64,000 nucleotides of DNA from the NCBI RefSeq assembly GCF_018256155.1, contig NZ_JAERLY010000011.1, forward strand, positions 1-64,000. Direction: 5' to 3'. The translations under genes were made by a program, and so were the position numbers. Below, piece by piece: positions 1-8,169 of the stretch; the first letter of the stretch is position 1, and each line of letters starts with the position of its first letter. The notes under the pieces are model-generated. The model worked only from the letters and a program-made list of their open reading frames with translations, was not told where the DNA came from and searched no databases. Origin of the DNA: Gluconobacter sp. Dm-62. GTDB lineage: Bacteria > Pseudomonadota > Alphaproteobacteria > Acetobacterales > Acetobacteraceae.

Positions 1-84
1 TGGCAGGGCAAAGCCCTCACCGACACAAGGCTCCCCGTCGAAGTCAAACAGCAAAACGCCATCGTCCGAGCCTTTACTCGGTAA
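1..84 (+). CDS. C-terminal end of an unidentified protein (partial)
   Basis: Reading frame 1 is open from the first base to a TAA at 82-84 and gives 27 residues ending in AIVRAFTR. The gene starts left of the window. The stretch is too short to assign a family. It runs in the same direction as the exported protein that follows about 100 bases later. The call rests only on the open frame reaching the window edge, so it could be chance. Confidence 0.4.
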   Translation, partial: WQGKALTDTRLPVEVKQQNAIVRAFTR

Positions 85-181
85 ATCCGACCAGAGTGGA
101 CACATGCAGCCATTTGGTTTTTATTACGAAACGGGACAAGCTTCTTTTCGGGAGCTTCCGGCTGTTTGGTGAGGACCAGTC

Positions 182-1252
182 ATGGGCAGGCTTCTTTTCA
201 GGCGGACCATATCGCCTGTTTTTATTGCTCTGCTTGGTCTCATCGCCCCCGCTGAGGCCAGAACCATTCATGACTGTGTCTTAACGAGCGAGGTTCTTCC
301 TTTTCTCAACCCGGCCGGGGCTCCCGTCATTCATGTCCAAATCAACGGTAAAGATGCCGGTGCTTTTTTCTCGACCCTGACAACGCTTACCAGCGTCTGG
401 GACGCCAAGGGCTTCAACTTCTATCGCGATGACTTTATTAACACGACGTCTGTAACAGGTTCGGGCACCAACTATACGACCACGATCCACACACTGCAGA
501 TCGGCAACTCTGTCGTAAAAAACATGTCTGCGTTGCTCGTGAACGACCAGCCCCCGGAAGCCCCCGATGGCCTTCCGCTGATGCTGGATCTCGGCTGGGA
601 TATCTTGGGTCAATTCTATGTCCTCATAGACAGACATTCCCAGAAGATGGCGTTTTTCACTTATGATGGTGCACAGGATTGTCCGGATATCGGGACACTG
701 CTGCAAAACCCCGGGCCTTTTCTGCCGCTCAGTTCAATAGACGACGAATCATCCCAGAAAAATCAGGTGACTGTTCTTCTGGACGGCCAGAAGGTCGATA
801 TGCAGGTCAATACCAGTGCCAACCGCTCGATCATCCAGCAACGGATCGCACGGGAAATGGGTATCTCCCGGCGCATTCTGTCCCGTGATGACGAGATCCG
901 CGTTGGCGCCGGAGAAGTCCTGCTAGGACACCGGCATCATTTCAAAACACTCCAGCTCGGTACGCACGTGCTCCATGACGTCACGCTGGATGTTGTCCCT
1001 GATGCGGAGTTCAATATCCTGGGGATGGATATCCTCAAGCACTTTAATATTCTGATAAATTCCGAAGTGGGAAAACTCTGGCTGGAAGACTACACCCCCC
1101 CACCCGGTCAGGTGGAGGAGAAAGCCCTCCCATGGTCCCCTACGCACGATCGGCTCGGCCATACGCACGCAAGCGAGGAAAAACCAGCCGGTTCAACAGA
1201 GTCCAAAAATGGGGGGACGAAACCTTCGCCCCGTCCCACAGACGATCCCTGA
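182..1252 (+). CDS. Exported retropepsin-like protein with both catalytic aspartates replaced
   Basis: The 356-residue product starts with a signal peptide (cleavage near residue 27, after PAEA). Two copies of a retropepsin-like fold follow. Each copy ends in the family's closing strand (ILGQFYVLID near residues 141-150; ILGMDILKHF in the second). Where active members have D-T-G/S, the first copy has S64-T65-L66 and the second N210-T211-S212, so neither half supplies a catalytic aspartate. The last 50 residues are a Pro/Lys-rich tail. It is probably a periplasmic binding or scaffold protein rather than a protease; the partner is unknown. It converges on the aldehyde dehydrogenase gene with no spacer. 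Confidence 0.75.
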   Translation: MGRLLFRRTISPVFIALLGLIAPAEARTIHDCVLTSEVLPFLNPAGAPVIHVQINGKDAGAFFSTLTTLTSVWDAKGFNFYRDDFINTTSVTGSGTNYTTTIHTLQIGNSVVKNMSALLVNDQPPEAPDGLPLMLDLGWDILGQFYVLIDRHSQKMAFFTYDGAQDCPDIGTLLQNPGPFLPLSSIDDESSQKNQVTVLLDGQKVDMQVNTSANRSIIQQRIAREMGISRRILSRDDEIRVGAGEVLLGHRHHFKTLQLGTHVLHDVTLDVVPDAEFNILGMDILKHFNILINSEVGKLWLEDYTPPPGQVEEKALPWSPTHDRLGHTHASEEKPAGSTESKNGGTKPSPRPTDDP

Positions 1253-2791
1253 TCAGGCGTTCGCAGATCCATCATCCACGTCAAACTTCACACCCTGTGC
1301 GAGCGGCAGGGTACGCCCGTAATTGATGGCGTTGGTCTGTCGACGCATATAGGCCTTCCAGGCATCAGATCCGGACTCACGTCCGCCGCCGGTTTCCTTC
1401 TCGCCCCCGAATGCACCTCCGATCTCGGCACCGGACGGCCCCATATTGACGTTGGCAATGCCACAGTCAGAGCCCCGCGCAGACAGGAACTGCTCCACTT
1501 CACGGATATCGGTTGCAAAGATGGACGATGACAGGCCCTGCACCACGTCATTCTGCAGCGCGATGGCTTCATCGAGCGTGTCATACTTCATGACATACAG
1601 GATCGGCGCAAACGTCTCTTCCAGCACGGGACCGGTCTGGGACGGCATTTCGATCATGGCCGGGCGCGCATAAAACGAGTTCTCACCGTTCACATTGACA
1701 CGTGTGCCACCATGAACAGTACCTCCCGCAGCGGCCGCCGCTTTGAGGCTGTCCTGCATCATTCCGAAAGAGGCCGCGTCGATCAGTGGCCCAACCAGCG
1801 CGTCACCCGCGACCGGATTGCCGACCGAAATCGCCTGGTAGACCTTCACCAGCTTCGGCACGAGGGTGTCATAGACGCTGGAATGGACGAACAGGCGACG
1901 CAGCGTCGTACAACGCTGACCAGCCGTTCCCATCGCCCCGAACGCTACGGCACGCAGGGTCAGATCCAGATCGGCGGACGGTGTAACGATGGACGCGTTG
2001 TTGCCCCCAAGCTCCAGAATGGAGCGCCCGAAACGCCGTGCCACACGCTCGCCAACGTCACGGCCCATCCGGGTCGAACCCGTCGCGGAAATGACGGGAA
2101 CGCGACGGTTTTCCACCATCAGCTCGCCGATCTCACGGCCACCAACCAGAAGGGTGCTGAGCGCTGCCGGTGCGTCACTCCCAAAACGGGCTGCAGCCTT
2201 CAGGAAAAGGGCCTGCGTGGCCAGTGCCGTCAACGGGGTTTTTTCCGAAGGCTTCCAGATCACGCTGTCGCCACAGACCAGCGCCAGCGCCGCATTCCAC
2301 GACCAGACAGCAACCGGGAAATTGAATGCTGAAATAATGCCCACCGGCCCTACTGGATGCCATTGTTCCGTAAGGCGATGATCCGGACGTTCGGACGGGA
2401 TCGTCAGACCGTAAAGCTGGCGGGACAGACCAACTGCGAAGTCGCAGATGTCGATCATTTCCTGCACTTCGCCCAGCCCTTCGGACGGCACCTTGCCCAC
2501 TTCAAGCGTCACGAGACGTCCAAGTGCTTCCTTGTTGGCCCGAAGCTCCTCTCCCAGCAGGCGAACAAGCTCCCCACGACGTGGAGCCGGGACCTTGCGC
2601 CAGGCTTTGAACGCATCGACCGAACTTGCAATCGTTGCTGTAGCCTCTTCCGCGGTGATTTCTACAACTTCGGCGATGACATCTCCCGTCAGCGGAGACT
2701 TCACCACCAGACTGCCTCCCTTATGAAGGACGGGTGACACACCGAGGCTGTCGAGGAGGGTAGTGACTTCGGAACGGAGAGATGCCGTCAT
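1253..2791 (-). CDS. amaB: ALDH7-type aldehyde dehydrogenase (2-aminoadipate semialdehyde dehydrogenase)
   Basis: This 512-residue protein is a full-length NAD(P)-dependent aldehyde dehydrogenase. Visible landmarks are FNFP (Asn157), the SATGST cofactor loop (235-240), the general base Glu260 in ELGGNNA and the nucleophile Cys294 in GQRCTTLRR. ELGGNNA and the late GGEKETGGGRESGSD stretch are typical of the ALDH7 (antiquitin) group, which oxidises 2-aminoadipate-6-semialdehyde to 2-aminoadipate in lysine breakdown. The neighbouring HglS-type gene acts further down the same route, which supports the call. The gap to that gene is 105 bases, so co-transcription is possible but not proven. The substrate is inferred. 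Confidence 0.85.
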   Translation of the reverse strand: MTASLRSEVTTLLDSLGVSPVLHKGGSLVVKSPLTGDVIAEVVEITAEEATATIASSVDAFKAWRKVPAPRRGELVRLLGEELRANKEALGRLVTLEVGKVPSEGLGEVQEMIDICDFAVGLSRQLYGLTIPSERPDHRLTEQWHPVGPVGIISAFNFPVAVWSWNAALALVCGDSVIWKPSEKTPLTALATQALFLKAAARFGSDAPAALSTLLVGGREIGELMVENRRVPVISATGSTRMGRDVGERVARRFGRSILELGGNNASIVTPSADLDLTLRAVAFGAMGTAGQRCTTLRRLFVHSSVYDTLVPKLVKVYQAISVGNPVAGDALVGPLIDAASFGMMQDSLKAAAAAGGTVHGGTRVNVNGENSFYARPAMIEMPSQTGPVLEETFAPILYVMKYDTLDEAIALQNDVVQGLSSSIFATDIREVEQFLSARGSDCGIANVNMGPSGAEIGGAFGGEKETGGGRESGSDAWKAYMRRQTNAINYGRTLPLAQGVKFDVDDGSANA

Positions 2792-2896
2792 TGTTTTTCC
2801 TGTCTGGGGTTCATACCGGACGCAGCATACGTCCGATTTTTCAAAAATATTCAGCGCGCCACATAAAAAATCGATGATGAGATGAAATACGTGATT

Positions 2897-4273
2897 TCAA
2901 CCTTTGACTGAGCTTTCCGGACGCATCAGGGCTTTGCGAAGTGCTATGATCGAAGCTGTTTCAAGTCCTGCATAAAGTGCCATTTCATCCAGAACTGGAC
3001 GGCCAAGTGCAGTTTCGAAAGCATCGCGGCTCGCATTTTCTGCATAGGAAGGAAGGATCTGCCCTCCCAGATTGGACTGAAATATTCCTGCCGCGCTGAC
3101 CGGAAGAAAGTCTTCATAGGTGATCGGAAATGCCTTGATCGCACCCGACGCAATATGAACCTCCAGGTCGCATTCCGGCTGAAATGCAGCATCTGGATCG
3201 ACCAGAACATACCGGAAGAACGCCAGCCCCTGCGTTCGCAGGGTTCCTTCGTCATCAGGAAAAGAGGCAAAAGCAGTCTGGAGACGCTCTTCATACGAGC
3301 CCTCGCTCCCTGAACGGGCCTCTCCCAGCAACCGATCGTACAACGCACGTCCCTTTGCGGTCAGTGCGACTCCGCGTTGCTCGATTTCGCCGAAGCGGGC
3401 AGTGTGAGTTCCCGTAACGGCCTGTCCGTCCGGAGACTGAAACAGGATCTTCTCTTCAAGCGCGGTAAAACTCGTCTGGCGCAGGAGGATGGGGCAATCC
3501 CGCGTCGGAGGACCTTCTACTACGGCCTTGGCCTTGATCCCGACCTCAGGCATCCGGCGCTGGACCGCATCAATATCAAGAGTGCGCGGTGTGAGATGAT
3601 TGATATGCGGTCCACGAAAGCACACGACATCCGCGATCAGGCGATGCGCGTGTGACAGACGCTGATAGATGTCGGCGCTGACTGTTGCATCGCTATGCCA
3701 GCGGAACGTTTCGAGGGCTTCCGTCACGAACAGATCCGCGTCCGCTGAACTGAGGCCACCCTGAGCTTCATGACGGACAATCAACTCCATGACGCCCGGC
3801 GTGAAGATATTCCGACGCGACAGAACCTCTTCCGCTTCTGCCCGCAGTTCCGCATCTGCGATCAGTTCAAGACGCAGGAGCGATGTAAAGATGCGAAACG
3901 GATTGCAGTGCAGCGCAGCCTCATCAACAGGGCGGAAAGCCGTGGAATGAACGGGTACGCCAGCAACAGACAGATCGTAATACCCGACCGGCACCATGCC
4001 CATCACCGCGAACAGACGGGCACAGACTGCCAGTTCATCCGCACGCCCCACCCGCACAGCACCATGACGTTCGACATTCAGCCGCCCTAAAGCATCTTCG
4101 GCTTCAAGACCGTCACGCAGCTGTGGATTTTCGCGCAGAACATCGGCATTCACCTGCGCCACCAGTTCCAGCAGCGTGTCGTACTGGGGCACTTCCTGAC
4201 GATACATATCTGACATGGCACACGCAAAGCGTGTGCGGATTTCATCAGCGGAAGCCCAGCCCCCAGACGTCAT
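2897..4273 (-). CDS. hglS: 2-oxoadipate dioxygenase/decarboxylase (HglS, DUF1338 family)
   Basis: HglS enzymes use Fe(II) and oxygen to turn 2-oxoadipate into 2-hydroxyglutarate in lysine catabolism. An open frame extends upstream to 4441, but the ATG at 4273 has a GGGG ribosome site and gives 458 residues. With this start the family's metal ligands fall at His70 (ERHGAVRVG) and His226 (GPHINHLTPR), the same numbers I recall for the Pseudomonas putida enzyme. A glutamate (GEIEQ) lies near 296, and Arg74 is also kept. The longer start would add a hydrophobic leader unsuited to this cytosolic enzyme. A LysR gene diverges 166 bases away and probably regulates it. Confidence 0.85.
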   Translation of the reverse strand: MTSGGWASADEIRTRFACAMSDMYRQEVPQYDTLLELVAQVNADVLRENPQLRDGLEAEDALGRLNVERHGAVRVGRADELAVCARLFAVMGMVPVGYYDLSVAGVPVHSTAFRPVDEAALHCNPFRIFTSLLRLELIADAELRAEAEEVLSRRNIFTPGVMELIVRHEAQGGLSSADADLFVTEALETFRWHSDATVSADIYQRLSHAHRLIADVVCFRGPHINHLTPRTLDIDAVQRRMPEVGIKAKAVVEGPPTRDCPILLRQTSFTALEEKILFQSPDGQAVTGTHTARFGEIEQRGVALTAKGRALYDRLLGEARSGSEGSYEERLQTAFASFPDDEGTLRTQGLAFFRYVLVDPDAAFQPECDLEVHIASGAIKAFPITYEDFLPVSAAGIFQSNLGGQILPSYAENASRDAFETALGRPVLDEMALYAGLETASIIALRKALMRPESSVKG

Positions 4274-4439
4274 TGCAAAACACCCCATGCACACCATCAG
4301 CACCGGAAAAGGCCAGTGCAAAAGTGTTATGAATCTATCGCCATGACTTTTGGCCTGCCAAACGATAAAGCTGAGCAAGGTCATGCGAAAATGGAATGAC
4401 CTTACCAATTTACGATCATGCGCAAGAAATGGGATTTCC
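4274..4439. promoter_or_regulatory. Divergent promoter region hglS | lysR
   Basis: This 166-base gap separates the start codons of the HglS-type gene (minus) and its divergent LysR regulator (plus). The layout is the usual one for a LysR protein controlling its neighbour and itself. I could not pick out a convincing -35/-10 pair or LysR box by eye. Confidence 0.5.
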
Positions 4440-5384
4440 ATGGCTCTCGCCCGTCGCTTTCTGCCCCCGACTTCCCTCCTCTACTCATTTGAGGCATCGG
4501 CACGCCATCAGAGTTTTACTGCAGCCGCGACTGAGCTAAACCTCACGCAAAGCGCGGTCAGCCGCCATATCCGGGCACTGGAAAGTCATCTGGGATCAGA
4601 GCTTTTCCTGCGGGACCGACAGACTGTCCGCCTGACACAGGCTGGAGAGACTTATGCGCGCGACATCCGTGAAGCACTGAAACATATATCCGCAGCCACC
4701 CTCGCCTTCCGCGCGAACCCTAAAGGGGGCACCATCAATCTGGGTGTTCTGCCAACCTTTGGAGCGCGTTGGCTGGCCCCCAGACTGGTCCGCTTCATGG
4801 CGGATTATCCTGACATAACGGTCAACCTGCATACCCATCTGCAACCCTTCGATTTCTCTGCCAACCCTCTGGATGCGGCAATCCATTTCGGGCTCCCGGA
4901 GTGGTCCGGTGCCGAGCTTTCCTTCCTGATGCCCGAGGATGTTGCTGCTGTTTGCAGTCCGGACCTTGCGGAAAAACTCGGTCTTTCGTCCTGCCAGGAC
5001 CTGCTGACCGCACCGCTTCTTCATCTTGTGACACGCCCCAATGCCTGGGAGCAGTGGTTCATTACCCAGCGCCTGGAAGCCATCAGCCTGCATGGCCCAC
5101 TCTTCGATCAGTTCAGTTTCATCATCTCCGCAGCACTGCACAGCGCAGGCTGCGCATTGATCCCGCGTTTCCTGATCCGGGATGAACTGGCGAACGGAAC
5201 CCTTACCGAACTGGCAGCGCCTCCCATCCGCAGCGAGGAAAGCTACTATTTTGTACGCCCTCTCGCACATGCCACGACAGACAGCTTCAGGCTCTTTCGC
5301 CACTGGCTGCTTCAGGAAGCCGCACGGGAACTCGAAGTTTTTCCTGTTCCATCAGGATTGCGAAGCATTGCCCTTGCCATTTGA
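4440..5384 (+). CDS. LysR-family transcriptional regulator (GcvA-like)
   Basis: The 314-residue product starts at an internal ATG (MALARRFLPP) rather than at the first in-frame ATG at 4350. This places the winged helix-turn-helix at residues about 10-70, with LTQSAVSRHIRALE as recognition region. The PP..LL.SFEASARHQSF lead-in is typical of GcvA-type LysR proteins. The remainder is the periplasmic-binding-like effector domain. It diverges from the hglS-type gene, so control of lysine/2-oxoadipate catabolism is the simplest inference. The effector is unknown. Confidence 0.85.
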   Translation: MALARRFLPPTSLLYSFEASARHQSFTAAATELNLTQSAVSRHIRALESHLGSELFLRDRQTVRLTQAGETYARDIREALKHISAATLAFRANPKGGTINLGVLPTFGARWLAPRLVRFMADYPDITVNLHTHLQPFDFSANPLDAAIHFGLPEWSGAELSFLMPEDVAAVCSPDLAEKLGLSSCQDLLTAPLLHLVTRPNAWEQWFITQRLEAISLHGPLFDQFSFIISAALHSAGCALIPRFLIRDELANGTLTELAAPPIRSEESYYFVRPLAHATTDSFRLFRHWLLQEAARELEVFPVPSGLRSIALAI

Positions 5385-5405
5385 TCATTCTGTTCCGGAA
5401 TGATC
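5383..5405. terminator. Weak hairpin at the end of the LysR gene
   Basis: An 8-bp perfect inverted repeat (GATCATTC / GAATGATC) with a 7-base loop overlaps the LysR stop codon. No T-run follows on either strand, so it is at most a weak or Rho-assisted terminator. The rest of the 155-base gap up to the next convergent gene shows nothing clear. Confidence 0.3.
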
Positions 5406-5539
5406 CTGATCTGTACGCCATGCCATTCCCGCACGATCAGCAGTCGAGGTTCGAGTAACGCGGAGATGGCAATACTTTATCCTTAATCAGTTTTGATGAG
5501 ACACATACAACCGCCAACTGTCGCCTAAAATGCTGAAAC

Positions 5540-6070
5540 TCAGCGCCCGAATGCCTGCACACGCCAATGTTTTTCGTGGCAGGACAGGATGCTGACCGTG
5601 AACGGAACAATATCCAGCTGACGTTCCATACCGGGCCGACCGCCAAGAGCATTCAGAACCAGAGCCCGGACCACAGCCGGCCGCAGAGCCAGTCTCATTT
5701 CCGGCGAGGGGGCAGCCTGCATAAGCCAGTCTCCAACACGGGAAAACAGCATTGCGCGGCTTTCTCCACCCGGTGGGCAGAAATCCGGATCGGAAATCCA
5801 TCGCGTGACATCACCCTCGGGCAGAGAGCGCATGTTCTGACCGGCCCATTCCCCGTAGTCATTATCACGCAGGGATGGGACAACGCGGACGTTCTCAATT
5901 CCGCTGTTCCGCAACGCACCCGCATCTGCCTCATTGCCTGTCAGGACCAACTTTCCTTTCAGAGCCTCCACGGCAGGATCACAACTGTCAGAGCAATCTG
6001 CATGCCCTGGAAAATATCCGCGCTTTACACCGACCGGCAGCCCAAGCGCCAGACAGACCAGCCGCCCCAT
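5540..6070 (-). CDS. Histidine-phosphatase-like protein lacking the catalytic histidines
   Basis: This 176-residue protein aligns by eye with the small phosphoglycerate-mutase/alpha-ribazole-phosphatase family: LRDNDYGEWAGQNM, then WISDPDFCPPGGES, then PAVVRALVLNALG. The family's N-terminal RHG motif is absent (the region reads LALGLPVGV). The second histidine, normally TH in THPAVIR, is replaced by LALRP. Arg in the RARQT region is also missing. The protein is therefore unlikely to be a phosphatase. Its start overlaps the cobD stop, so the two are co-translated. A normal family member lies at 28610-29236. It may be a structural partner of CobD or a decaying paralogue. Confidence 0.65.
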   Translation of the reverse strand: MGRLVCLALGLPVGVKRGYFPGHADCSDSCDPAVEALKGKLVLTGNEADAGALRNSGIENVRVVPSLRDNDYGEWAGQNMRSLPEGDVTRWISDPDFCPPGGESRAMLFSRVGDWLMQAAPSPEMRLALRPAVVRALVLNALGGRPGMERQLDIVPFTVSILSCHEKHWRVQAFGR

Positions 6071-7116
6071 CAGTGCTCACACCACTGTAACAGGGCCGCA
6101 TTCAGCCTCGACCATTCGTCCTCGTCACGGGGCAACCCCACTCGCAGATCCGTAAGCCGCTCCGCAAATATGCGGGTCACAATGCCGCGTTCACACAGGA
6201 AGCACCACAGATCCTGCGCCTGCGCCATGCGGATCAACATGAAGAGCAGACAACTCCCCAACGGCTCCAGCCCAGCCCTCCGAAAAAGCTGCTCCAGCCG
6301 CTTCCTGTCCTGCTGAATCTGACGGCGACTGCGCTCAAGCCATCCCCCGTCAGAAAACGCCTGTATCCCAGCCTCCAAGGCGAGCGTGCCGACCGGCCAC
6401 GACCCGACGAGAGCTCGCGCCGCTCCAGCCAGAACCGGATCAGCCACCAGAAAACCAAGACGTACGCCCGGCAGACCGTAACTTTTTCCAAAGGACCTGA
6501 GAACCAGAAGTCCAGATTGCGGCAGGGTTCTACTGACACTGGCATCATGAAAATCGGCAAACGCCTCGTCCACGATTAGCCATGATCCGGAGACTTCACA
6601 TTGTCTGGCTAACCGGCTCACCTCACTGGCTGCGAGCAGGCGCCCATCAGGGTTGTTGGGATTGCACAGAATACAAACGCGCCCGCTTTTCATGGTCGCA
6701 TCCTGAAACGCGGCCGCGTCGGTTACAATCTCGACCTGCGCTCCGGCATACTGCCACGAGGTTTCGTGCCCGGAATATGTAGGTCCGAAAATGGTGACAT
6801 CCCGCGACGTCAGCAAATACGGCAACAGGCTGATCAGCATCTGCGTACCCGGAACAGCCGCGATCATGTCAGTCGAAGGAACACCGTAGGCGCGCGCGGC
6901 GGCCTGCAAAAGCGCGTCCTCCTCACAGGTTTCAGGCAGACGCGTCAGAGCGTCCTGCGATGGAAAAACAACGGGATAGGCATATGGGCTGATACCGGTG
7001 GAGAGATCGATGAACGGCGTCGGTGCATCGGGAAACCGCTGCATGACCTGACGCACCTGTCCACCATGCACAGGCATCTCACGCACCACAGAGGCTCCCT
7101 CGCGCCCGGCGCTCAT
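6070..7116 (-). CDS. cobD: L-threonine-O-3-phosphate decarboxylase (PLP-dependent)
   Basis: This class I/II aminotransferase-fold enzyme makes (R)-1-amino-2-propanol phosphate, the linker between corrin ring and nucleotide loop. The N-terminus has VHGGQVRQVMQRF and IDLSTGISPY, both typical of CobD/CobC. The PLP lysine lies in SFGKSYGLPGVRLGF and the cofactor aspartate in LIVDEAFADF. The ATG at 7116 has an AAGG site 7 bases upstream and gives 348 residues; ATGs at 7131, 7167 and 7191 are alternatives. With the 7167 start its ATG would interlock with the divergent cbiB ATG. Its product feeds CbiB, encoded next door. Confidence 0.88.
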   Translation of the reverse strand: MSAGREGASVVREMPVHGGQVRQVMQRFPDAPTPFIDLSTGISPYAYPVVFPSQDALTRLPETCEEDALLQAAARAYGVPSTDMIAAVPGTQMLISLLPYLLTSRDVTIFGPTYSGHETSWQYAGAQVEIVTDAAAFQDATMKSGRVCILCNPNNPDGRLLAASEVSRLARQCEVSGSWLIVDEAFADFHDASVSRTLPQSGLLVLRSFGKSYGLPGVRLGFLVADPVLAGAARALVGSWPVGTLALEAGIQAFSDGGWLERSRRQIQQDRKRLEQLFRRAGLEPLGSCLLFMLIRMAQAQDLWCFLCERGIVTRIFAERLTDLRVGLPRDEDEWSRLNAALLQWCEH

Positions 7117-7165
7117 GCTACAGCCTTGCATGCCGGAACAGGGTCCGGCGGAAATCCGCGGTTCC

Positions 7166-8164
7166 ATGATTGCTTCCTTCCTGTCATCCACATTCTCCGT
7201 AACGGCCTGCGCCCTGATTATTGAAGGGGTAGCAGGTTATCCGGAAAGACTGGTCCGGCTGATCGGTCATCCCGTTATCTGGATTGGCCGTCTGATTTCC
7301 AGCCTTGAGCGGGCTCTCAATCGCCCTGAAGAGAGTGCAGCCCGTCGGAAAGTCGCGGGGATCGTGGCGCTCGCCATCATCGCAGGCCTGCCGGCCCTGA
7401 GCGTCTGGTTTTTGAACTGGGCCCTGCAAGTCCTTACGCCGCATCCAATGGCCCTCTGCGTGGAAGCCATATTGGCCAGCAGTCTGATCGCTCAACGCTC
7501 CTTATGGGTGCATGTCCGTGCCGTCGAGGTGGCATTACGAACCGAAGGCCTTGAGGCGGGGCGCAGAGCCGTCTCCATGATCGTGGGGCGCGACCCGGCC
7601 TCACTGGACGAAGCCGCAATCATACGGGCCGCCATCGAAAGTCTGGCCGAAAATTTTTCTGACGGGATCGTTGCCCCTGTCTTCTGGTCCATGCTCGGTG
7701 GCCTGCCGGGTATCACGGCGTACAAGGCGATCAATACTGCCGACAGCATGATCGGCCATCTGACCCCGCGCTATGCGGCCTTCGGCTGGGCGGCAGCGCG
7801 ATGCGATGACGTCATCAATCTCCCCGCATCCCGCCTGTCCGCCCTCTGGATCATTCTCGCTGCCGTCACGCATCAACCAGCATCCGCAAAACGTGCCCTG
7901 CAAACGGTATTGCGTGACGCGCGCCATCATCGTTCCCCCAATGCCGGATGGCCCGAAGCCGCCGTGGCGGGTGCACTCGGCCTGAGGCTGGCCGGACCGC
8001 GCACCTATGATGGAAAACGCGTTGAAGATCACTGGATGGGGGACGGCCGCAGTACGGCAACCATAGTCGATCTCGCGAATGCCCTTACCCTCTATCGCCG
8101 AGCCTGCATTCTTCAGGCTGGTACCGTCATTCTTCTGGCAGGACTGCTGTTGAAGCTGGTCTGA
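7166..8164 (+). CDS. cbiB: Adenosylcobinamide-phosphate synthase
   Basis: CbiB is an integral membrane enzyme that attaches aminopropanol phosphate to adenosylcobyric acid. The 332-residue product has several hydrophobic segments (around residues 45-80 and near the C-terminus). It also has the family stretch IRAAIESLAENFSDGIVAP followed by YKAINTADSMIGH. The ATG at 7166 (MIASFLSS) is preferred over 7115. The gene starts within 50 bases of the divergent cobD start and ends 5 bases before the convergent cobQ stop, so it is a single plus-strand gene wedged between minus-strand blocks. Confidence 0.9.
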   Translation: MIASFLSSTFSVTACALIIEGVAGYPERLVRLIGHPVIWIGRLISSLERALNRPEESAARRKVAGIVALAIIAGLPALSVWFLNWALQVLTPHPMALCVEAILASSLIAQRSLWVHVRAVEVALRTEGLEAGRRAVSMIVGRDPASLDEAAIIRAAIESLAENFSDGIVAPVFWSMLGGLPGITAYKAINTADSMIGHLTPRYAAFGWAAARCDDVINLPASRLSALWIILAAVTHQPASAKRALQTVLRDARHHRSPNAGWPEAAVAGALGLRLAGPRTYDGKRVEDHWMGDGRSTATIVDLANALTLYRRACILQAGTVILLAGLLLKLV

Positions 8165-8169
8165 CATGA

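Noticed and set aside
4274-4441. N-terminal extension of the HglS-type protein with a hydrophobic stretch that could be read as a signal peptide
   Set aside because: The extension enters the divergent LysR promoter region. Starting at 4273 gives a ribosome site and puts the metal ligands at the family's usual residue numbers.
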